Below are positions 55,706-64,000 of a stretch of DNA of 64,000 bases, one piece after another. This stretch comes from Ceratodon purpureus. Lineage: Eukaryota; Streptophyta; Bryopsida; Pseudoditrichales; Ditrichaceae. A program made the translations under genes and the position numbers. Positions within the stretch are counted from its first letter, which is position 1, and every line of letters begins with the position of its first letter. The notes under the pieces were generated by a model, which had not been told where the DNA came from, ran no database searches, and saw only the letters and a list, made by a program, of their open reading frames with translations. Location of the stretch: contig CM026433.1 of NCBI GenBank assembly GCA_014871385.1, positions 4,297,573 to 4,361,572 of the forward strand. The letters are read 5' to 3'.

Positions 55706-56620
55706 CATTAAAACCCAAACCGTCCAATGAAACTAAAGTAGTGCTGTCAGTTGGTAGTGCATGTTTGTTCCACACAAAATTTCAGAACAGGTCTATGAAA
55801 TTTATCTTCACCCAGCACATCATGCCCAATGAAAAACCACAACCCAGAAAGCCTCAGTCGAAAGATGGTGATATGTTAAACATCACAGAGATCAGAAGTT
55901 TTCGGATATTATCTTCATCACCAGCTTCAGGGTCATGTCACAAAAAGTATCTACATAATATTTAGGCCTCAGTCTACATTTTAGCGTCATAGAAATGTAG
56001 GCGGCATACTGAGGAGGTTCTCCTTGTCAAACAAGGTCCCAGCACCGCCCACAACTGCGCCCATAGAGGTAACCATCCTCGGCCATGAACCAAAAACCCT
56101 AAAAAAACCCTAAAACATGAAAAACATAAACTAACCTCAGAGGAGATAAGAGTGTGCACAGGACATAAGTAATGGTAGAGGGACAACCCAACCCACGTCG
56201 CGCCTGAAGCATTTCCTGTAGGCCACGCTTACGAGGTGGGGGTCGTTACACGCCGAGGCATGCTCACCGCACCAGATACCGGAGGCCAAACTTTACGAAA
56301 GAATCACATGGGAGAGGAAAGCAGAGGGAAGATGAAAGATGGCAATGAAGGAGAAAGGGAGTGAGGAGATGTTTGAGGTGGAGAAGTGGAGGGCAATATG
56401 TAGGAGGCGAGGTGCGGAGCCTGTGCCGCAAACCCTAATCCCTGCTCCCCGTGCGCTGAAGCTGTCAATTGATTTATGAAATGAAACCCTAATCGTTGCG
56501 CCGCTGGAGCCTGGTCTAAATCTAAGTACGGTCTAGATATGAAATATGCAGAGATGCAGCGTAGATGTGAGCCAGTGGCAACACTTCAAACTTCAGTTTC
56601 CCAAGTAAAAGCCTCTTTGC
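55706..56620. other. Possible minus-strand promoter/leader, no gene resolved
   Basis: On the minus strand, 56470-56230 reads like a leader (AGGGATTAGGGTTTGCGG, then pyrimidine-rich). A short first exon, ATGCCTCGGCGTGTAACG, ends in a GTAAGC donor at about 56236. No following exons could be joined. Confidence 0.25.
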
Positions 56621-59401
56621 AATGCTTAGTTGTTGTCATCAAGCTCCCACCATAAGCGTGGTGAACCTTCACAGGCGGTTTACAACAGGGACCAAGAACT
56701 TATCCCATGCCCCTCTAAAATATGTGATTGGCTCTTCTCACTCGTGAATGATAAATGGAGCCAATTCTACATTTTAGAGCTACGGTATATAGAACAAGTT
56801 TTTTTATCCATAGTGTTAACAGCCCTTTACAATGATGTCCAACTCTATTAGGGTGAAAAGCTGTAAACAAAGTCACAAATTACTTCTTATTAAAGAGTGA
56901 TTCCATGACAAACTTCCATCTCATTTCATCATCTCATCTTAATAACCTTGGAGCAACAAATATTTTTCTATCCGCTTCTCTTCTTTCCAATTAACTTGAG
57001 GTTGGATTTACAAAAATTTATTTCTTGATTTGATAGTATTATTTGAGAGATACTCTTGCTATAAAAGGTATCAAAATAAGTGATACGACACCTTCAAATA
57101 TAGCAAAATTGTCTATATTACAACATAATCTTAGCCGTAGAAAAATCCTATATAATAAATTAGTATGCCAAATCCTCTTAATAGGCAAAGTTTTCTCGCA
57201 TCTCTCCCATGACACACTTGCAAACACCAACTTGTAATAAAAGGATGTCCAAAATTGTGTTAATTGCAAAATTGCATTCAAAAGTGACGTTGTAGGTATG
57301 TACCCAAAATCTCAAAAAGCTCCATTCTAAACAATTGTTCTCTAAGTTATAAAGGGGAAACGGTTCTTAGCAATTTTGATAATCCAAAGTACCAAAGAAT
57401 TACAACTTGCACCATTCTTAAAATTAATGTCGATTACATTATTTGATAAAGAAGTTTAAATTTTATGAATTAAATCATGACTTACATCATAAATTAAGTT
57501 GGATGTCACCATTGATGTCTATGCAATGTAAAAAATCAAGGTTATTTTGAATTTTAGACCTATTTAGTGAAAGCCCTTACTAAGCTCTCAATTAACTGTT
57601 CATAACATTATTGATATTTCACACTAAATATAAAATCACCCTTTATTCATGACTTGATTCTTTATAAACATTCTTTGATTGTGTAGTTTATAAAGTTAAT
57701 CAATATAGAAGCAAAGATTCAACTTAAACATTGATGAATGAATAAACAAATGTTTTAACTTTTGCAAGTTTAAGGACCTATTTCTGTCACAAGTCTTGGA
57801 TTGAGTTCCAAGAAGATGAGGGATTTTCATTAGTAGATAGTCTTGTAATCACTACTTGGATTTCTTCTTTAAATCAGTACTAAACAAGATTGGATTAGGT
57901 TCTTATTATTTTACATATACAAAATCATATATGAGTTATATAAGGTAAGTGTAGATAAATGCATAGTCGATATTTTCTTCAACTTGAGAAAAATGTTTAT
58001 TAACCAACACACAAAAGTTGTTAATTTGATAATCTTTAAGCTCAACTAGAAACCCATAATACAAAATTGTTAAAAGAAACACGTAGTTTCTACGAAAAAA
58101 AGATTATTCTCAATTAATTGATGATTTAACAAAAAAACATTGCTTTTGATGTACCATTGATGTAAGTAAAAGGGATTTGAAATTTACAATTAAATTAGTC
58201 TTATAATAAGGCTTCTTATTTGTTTTGGTGATTTGAATTTAATTAAGGATAATTAATATTTACAAATTGAAAGATTATAGCATTTGTCCTATCATCAAAA
58301 ACACAATCATCTATTTTGATTGTCCATACTTTGAAATTGAAATGATAAGTGTTAGTTTTTACTTTTTGTTTTAATTTGAAAATACACCAAATTAGTAGTA
58401 GCAAATATTATGATCACTAATGACCTCTCATAATCACCCATAATACTAAATTCATGTATTTAATTGATAAATGTCAAATCAAATTGATCAAATGTCCTTT
58501 TGGAATAAAATGTTAATAGTATAATAGTAGGTGATTGGTAAAAAATGTGTAAGTAAGATTGTATTATATCTCTAGCAACAATTTTAAGAGTCTTTAATAA
58601 AATTTCTTTTAAAAAATTAAAATTGAAAAATGGATTTAAACTTCACATTCTATGTTTTACTCATGAATATTTTTTTATAGAATGTCATTATTTCAAACAT
58701 TGTTCAAATTCACGAAAACTACATCATATTTTTTTTCCAACAAATTCTTGATTTACATTGGTCATTTATAATAGGATTAATAAAAAAACTAAACTTTGCT
58801 CAAAGTTTAATTTCATGTGTGAAGTCCAAAAAATTCAGATTGCAAATACACTAATAAATAATCATATTGGACTGAACTAATTCCCAAATTCTATTGCCCT
58901 CCAAAGTGCCTACATATTAATAAAGGTCTTACAAGCTTTGGCTAAATAGATGATTTAAGTTGATTCAAAATAGAATTCCAAATTTCTTTCAAAGGTCAAA
59001 ATCTTCATTCTTATTGAAATAATATGCACAAGAACACATAATCATAGGGCTATCAATAATTGTTCATGTTTTACACATCTTATGAGACTATAGTTATTAA
59101 TTACTCGACATATTTTTACACCCAATTAGTTGAATTTATTAAAATACCAAATTTCACCAAACCATTACTTCTTAGTAGTAATGAATTTTGTGGATGAAAC
59201 TTTCTATATATTATTCACTAGATTTTACACCTTTTTCCATTTTCCATTTTTTAATATTTTAATTGTATATTTAATATTTTAATATTTTAATAGATGACAC
59301 ATTTAGTTTCAACAGTGTAAGAACCACCACCTCTGAGCTGATTGGAGAATGGTGGTTAGATGGAACCACCTCTTCGCGAACATCATCCAATAACCGTACC
59401 C
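56621..59401. other. AT-rich intergenic DNA
   Basis: About 2.8 kb with no supported gene, RNA gene or clear repeat. Probably decayed mobile-element sequence, but no diagnostic motif was recognised. Confidence 0.45.
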
Positions 59402-59408
59402 TATAAAT
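59402..59408 (+). promoter_or_regulatory. TATA-box-like element with unresolved transcript
   Basis: CCCTATAAATGGC lies in a GC-richer block (59320-59420), followed about 110 bp later by a donor-like AAAAG|GTGAGTT. This has the look of a core promoter and short leader exon, but no coding exon was found downstream. Confidence 0.35.
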
Positions 59409-59712
59409 GGCAGTATTCACAAGCAATGCATCATCTATTTCTCTACAAACAAGATTCTATTTCTAAAACAAATCCAACACAAGGCACTCATTGATTAGCA
59501 CAAGTCACCAAAAGGTGAGTTATCTTTGTGCATGCTTTTAGAAGGGGTCTATGTACACAAATATGTGTCTAACCATACAAAACTCTGAAAATTCATAACT
59601 TATTCATATAGAATCAGAAAAATATAATTTCACTTCCATTCTCATATCCTAGTATTTGCTAATCTGTGGGAAAAAAATTCAACTCATGCACAGCTTTGAA
59701 TCAAAGATATTT

Positions 59713-60120
59713 CCTTAAACCGGTAGTTCCCCACTCAGTCCCAAGGTTACCTCCCTCTTTCTAACTTCGGAGTGAAAATATCTTGAACTAGTGCTCTGAT
59801 TCGTTGAGAGCTCCGAGAGAGGTGGAGAGACCTCACAAGAATAGGGTTCCAAATGGTGCATAGTCTGTCCCCGCCAAATATGATATACCCGAACATCCGG
59901 TGTTCGGAAATAGGTGGTTCCACCTTAAACCGGTAGTCCCCCTGCAGTCCCAAGGTTACCTCCCGCTTTCTAACTTCAGCGTCAAAATATCTGGAACTAC
60001 TGTTCTAATTCGTTTAGAGCTCCGAGAGAGGTGGAGAGGCTCACAGGATTAGGGTTCAAATGGTGAAGTGCCTGTCCCCGCTTTATATACCGGGAAACCC
60101 GGTTTAACCATCGGTCCAGG
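59713..60120. repeat. Tandem duplication of about 219 bp containing a minus-strand core promoter
   Basis: Units 59713-59931 and 59932-60120 share CCTTAAACCGGTAGT, GTCCCAAGGTTACCTCCC, AGAGCTCCGAGAGAGGTGGA and TAGGGTTC-AAATGGTG. On the minus strand the unit reads as TATA element, AACCCTAATC leader and pyrimidine-rich transcript start. The right unit keeps an intact TATATAAA; the left one is degenerate. Confidence 0.75.
60082..60089 (-). promoter_or_regulatory. TATA box on the minus strand
   Basis: GGTATATAAAGCGGGGACAG on the minus strand, followed by GAACCCTAATCC and a CT-rich leader. It would drive transcription leftward through the 219-bp duplication. Confidence 0.45.
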
Positions 60121-60419
60121 CACCAAAACCCTAACCCTGGGTTGGAGTGCTGAGGAGTAAGTTACAGTTCCTTCCTTGTCAGCGTTTATGCGGATGGGTT
60201 CTCCGAGACCATGGAGATGTGCCACACAGGCCCTGCTGCTCGCAGGAACTGTCTTCAATCTCCTACGCTGCAGAGCGATTTCATTGCAACCTTTCAACAG
60301 ATCATGAAATAGATGTTGTGTTATTGCGAATGTGCCAAATGTCTCCTACTTTTCCAAATCTAAGTTACATCATGCCAGGGGTTTCGTCACAAGGAATGAG
60401 GGTGTGTCATTTGCTTCAA

Positions 60420-61400
60420 AGTGCGACAATTTTCGCACTGCTCTGCTGGGAGAGAGCGTCACATGATGGTGATGATGGGAGATGGTTGTGTTACTGGATT
60501 AAGCTCCGTATGCGAATTTGAATGTGGATTTTGACTCAGATAAAACGTTGTATCAGAGTTTTTGTTTGGATCTTCTATGTTTCACGGGTTCTGTCTGCGG
60601 CTATGCTCGTCGAGTTAGGAACTGTGGCGAGTTTGGCCTCAGAAATGGTCGCTTGTAGGTCCCATTAATCTTCGGCGGGGTGATTTTCAGTTTTGTAGAG
60701 GTGATGAGGTTAAGATGCATCTGGGTCCCAGTTCTTTTACGAAATTTGAAGGAACTGGCGAGAGTGGAAGCCGTCGTTGGTGAGGGTTTCGAGCGGGGAG
60801 ATTTTTGTGTTAGATTTTTGACGAGATTTCCCTCTGAGTGATCGAATAGTATTGATCCGCGGAACCAGGATTGGGAAGTTGTTGTTTTAGGGTTAGATTT
60901 GGGTTTCCGAGGGTTAGCGGACTGGAGGGACTGTGGCCTGTTATTGAGGTTTGGCTTGCAGTTTTTTTTGAGCTTCTGCGATCGTCGTCGGAATGAACTC
61001 GAGCTTGTGCTTGTTTCTGAAGTACTGTTTTCTTGAAGGCTTTTTACTCCAGAAGTGGATGTCCAATTGTTTTGATGAATCTGGGTTTAGGGTTTGGCAG
61101 CGAATGCGTTTCGAATGTGTGAAGCTTTAGTTGGAAGAGAGCGTACTTTGGATTGGTGTTCTTGGTGTGGACCGTTGTTGTGACTTGCCTATGTGTGCTG
61201 GTTAGCTTTGCTGAAGACTGCTACGTCGGCACAGCTGTAATGGGTTTTGTAGACATACATTTAGCAGAGAATCATAGTGATTCATTTTTTTGTTGGTGCA
61301 GGCGAAAATTTGGATAGATGGCCGAGGACTTTGTGAGGAAAAGCTTTGGGAACTTGGAATGGAAAATAGTGAAGGAATTTCTTAAGAGCGCCGTATATCT
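60420..61400 (+). repeat. Segmental repeat, copy 2 (copy 1 at about 51400-52320)
   Basis: Ordered matches to the region near 51400-52320, in the same orientation (see copy 1). Shared strings include CACGGGTTCTGTCTGCGGCT against CACGGTTTCTGTCTGCGACT, and GTTTCCGAGGGTTAG. No convincing coding frame. Confidence 0.55.
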
Positions 61401-62984
61401 GTTATTCTGTCAGATAATAACGAGTCCTTGGTGTAACCTTCTTGTGGTGAGACTGAAGCGAATAGAGTCTAAAGGTCGATGAAATGGATGCTTGTGAACC
61501 CTGAGGTGAGCACAAGCTCTGTATCGCTGAGCGTCTGAACAAGGTATGTGCTGGGCTTATGTCTTTAGTGTCCCCTGTTAGTTATTCTTTTCTCATTTCT
61601 TTGAGACTACGTTAATTTTTGTGCTTGAGTTCTGACTATGCTTGGTCCAAGTTTGCATGGATTTACGGGCCATTTGTGTTTCCAAGTTGTGAGAGTTTTT
61701 TGTTGTTGGTAAATATTGTGATCATGTCATGCTTTTGGAATTTTTGCTTCACTTGTGTCAATAAGAAATAAAATACAAGGGTATTGATTGTGAGGACGAT
61801 GTTGGATTGCATTGTGTGTGAATTACAGTAGATTGAACTTTTCATCAAAGTTTGGTGACAATTGAAGACTGTTTTCTTAGAGATTAGTCATAGCTTCATA
61901 GCTTCTAATGCTTCGGTTAAATCTTCAATTCTAGACTTTTATAAAGCTTTCTTCTACATCCTCGTGGGCATCTGTGCTTGCGATTGTGCTGTAGAGACTT
62001 CATTGTTACGTGTGTGGAGAACATTTTCATGACGTTTTCAGAGATTTGTTTTGAAGAATTTCGGAAATTTATTTATCGCCTGACTGCAGTGTTTGAGGAC
62101 TATGTTTAATCCTTAACGGCTTAACCAAACTACTGGGTTGATAAGTACTTTCAAATCTCCATTCCGATGACATTTTTTAGTATATAGTTTACGAAGGTAT
62201 TGTCCTATTGGATTTGGTATGGCTAAGATGCATTTCTCACTAGACGTTGTAATATGTGAAACTTTGACTGAACCAAATCGTATTAACTTTAGATAGAAGT
62301 AATTGATCATGTCCAATCATTTGGTTGGGAGCTGAGCTGCTCGCGTGAGGGCCAGAGTCCCAAGTTCATACTCGTTCACAGGTCACCTGATTCTGAACTT
62401 ATTTGCTCACTATAGAGCCACAGTTGCAGTTGGTGCGAACCAGATTGATTGATTCAACACCTTAATACCGTTAAGGAGAGGCTCATGGCAGATGAAGGTA
62501 GCCGAAGGAATGGCAGCAAGCATCATGCACTACAAGGTCATCAAAATTTCCCGGTCCAGGACAGTGACGCACACTTCAACGATTAGCTTGACTTCGGAGG
62601 CTTCTCCAAAATCAACTGCAGTGGCAAAAATGATTCTCCAATAGGAACTTAAGCCTGTGGATTTATGAACCTTGAGGTGTTGTAGCAGTAGTTGGACTCT
62701 ACCAAGAAAAGGTGGATTTTACCACATGAGTGAGCGTTTACACCAACCCGCTCCCAACTGCTGCAACCGGATTGCGGAGCGAGGTCACGGAGGAGGAGCC
62801 TTTGAAGCTAGCGCAACGACAAGAGCTTGCAATCCGTGTGTGACACACAAATAGAAGACATCACTGGTGCTGACCCCTTCTGACCAGGCTTCCTCTTTCC
62901 AACGTCAGCTGCACAATTCCGGAATGAGAAGCCAAGGTTTGCAGAGTCAGAGGCATGGTTCACCGGGACAACGTCAGAAGACAA
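61401..62984. other. Intergenic DNA, no gene supported
   Basis: Mixed AT-rich DNA. The last part, 62440-62980, is GC-richer and probably belongs to the dead transposase fragment that follows. Confidence 0.4.
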
Positions 62985-63243
62985 GTTTATGGAGAGATGA
63001 GCCATTCCGGGAAGCATTAGCAGCTGTAGATGACGGAATGAGCATGACGAAGGCAGCTATCACATACAACATGTTGTACTCTAGTTTGAGGGAATGGTGG
63101 TACGGCATTTGCAGCACAAGGAAGAAGGGACCCCACCATCTAGAGTCTGCTCGAAGAGGAAGAGCTCTTAAAGGAATGTGTGACCAAGGCTATGGATTGA
63201 GTCCAACAACACTTTGTTGCATATGGGTGTGTGAGATCACCTA
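62985..63243 (+). pseudogene. Pogo/CENP-B-type transposase N-terminal fragment
   Basis: The frame reads DEPFREALAAVDDGMSMTKA, then YSSLREWWYG, RKKGP and CDQGYGLSPTTL. This is the Pipsqueak/CENP-B HTH pattern of pogo-like transposases (alternating helix residues, then an S-L-R-E-x-x-x-G turn and an RK-GP linker). The frame closes at 63243 without the DDE domain, and the linker is scrambled, so it is a dead remnant. Confidence 0.7.
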
Positions 63244-64000
63244 GTCTAGATGATATCCTTTCAAAATGGGATCCTTGGCAACGGTTTGACGCACTAATGG
63301 AAGTAGAAGCATTTCATTCCACCTTGTAAGTATCACAAGCATTGGAATCAACACGGACAAAAGGACTATCTGAAGAAATTGTAAGAAGCTTCTATGAGAA
63401 CCTAGAACATTTATATTCTTGGTGCATTAAACAAATAAAGTCAAAAAGCCTCAAAATTGCCAAAATTCCCTCAAAATTGGCCTCTTTCAATACAAGGAGT
63501 AAGTTTTCAAGTTTTGATATATTTTGGGGATGTAACCAAACGACCTAGTACCTAACTTGTATATGTACATGTATCCCAAATCTTAGGTTCAAAAAATTCC
63601 CTTGTTGCAAAATGGGTCTGAAGTGTTTTGTAAGCCAAAAAAACCAATTTCAATAACAAATTTGATGTGAGGCTCTTCAAATTCTTGTTCTTAGGTGTGT
63701 CCATGCACTTTTTTTCCCTTATACGATCTATAAAACCTAAAGAAATGCTTGATTTTTCACATGAAGGTATGTTGAAATTCAAATACAAAGGCGAGTTTAT
63801 GATAGTAGAAAGGCATATGGAGAAATATTGAATTGAAAATCTGAGTGGTGAGATCATGCCTTCAAATTATTTTTACATGAAAAAAATCAAAACTTGAAAA
63901 AAAGTAAAATCTCAATTTTTGGTGAATTTTTGAAGTTTCTGCGATCTAATTAATTTCGGGCAGATTTTGAGCATATACTGCAGTTTTGGACAAAATTCAT
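63244..64000. other. Intergenic DNA at the right edge
   Basis: No gene is supported. Short repeats CTCAAAATTG(G/C)C occur near 63455-63485. Confidence 0.4.

Noticed and set aside
56621-59300. Hidden gene or organelle DNA insertion in the AT-rich right part
   Set aside because: Short ORFs on both strands have no family signature, and no rRNA, tRNA or plastid/mitochondrial gene was recognised.

Overview
This is nuclear DNA of a eukaryote, most likely a moss or other bryophyte. The evidence is GT-AG spliceosomal introns throughout, plant-type host genes, and heavily AT-rich intergenic DNA with old copia and pogo/CENP-B remnants. The species cannot be fixed from the sequence.

Host part, left (1-6134): a 25-codon first exon of an unrecognised minus-strand gene (523-597) and its upstream DNA, then an intronless acylamino-acid-releasing enzyme (2346-4901), then a second copy of the same first exon and upstream DNA (5790-6134). 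That second copy is interrupted at 6134 and resumes at 35234.

Between those points lies a 29.1-kb element (6135-35233) that I read as a giant terminal-inverted-repeat DNA transposon. Its ends begin with the same inverted sequence (GACATGAGCG...) and are built from degenerate heptamers (CRTGAGC). It carries at least four spliced genes. (1) A 408-aa coiled-coil/RING-like zinc protein, plus strand, 8019-9364. (2) A ten-exon minus-strand gene (25194-17470) whose exon phases all agree, giving 1158 aa with a ParB/sulfiredoxin-like domain and a C-terminal beta-order N6/N4 DNA methyltransferase-like domain. (3) A 148-aa single-pass membrane protein, minus strand, 29325-28702. (4) A 1310-aa transposase, plus strand, 30173-34799, with an N-terminal Cys/His zinc domain, a MULE/KDZ-like core and a C-terminal SWIM zinc finger. 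Extra exon-like pieces (6702-6900, 13038-13202, 16141-17326) suggest more genes.

The most striking signal is a dispersed 14-bp dyad, consensus GTTCkGyACmGAAC (for example GTTCGGCACCGAAC, GTTCTGTACAGAAC). I placed 48 copies by eye, all inside the element and all in introns, leaders or intergenic DNA. I saw none in its recognised exons and none in the host flanks. Several were amplified within local tandem repeats: a 199-bp array, a 42-bp triplet and a 533-bp duplication. A ParB-like plus methyltransferase protein, a zinc-finger transposase and dozens of palindromic sites in one mobile unit suggest a self-marking or self-regulating transposon. The sequence alone does not prove that function.

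Host part, right (35234-64000): a 198-aa plant-type protein (37025-37621), a copia remnant, a complete 34-exon plasma-membrane/endomembrane Ca2+-ATPase of the ACA8/ACA10 gene-structure type (minus, 49402-39122), a 171-aa basic protein with its own TATA box (52932-53447), several diverged segmental and tandem duplications, and a degenerate pogo/CENP-B HTH fragment near the right edge.
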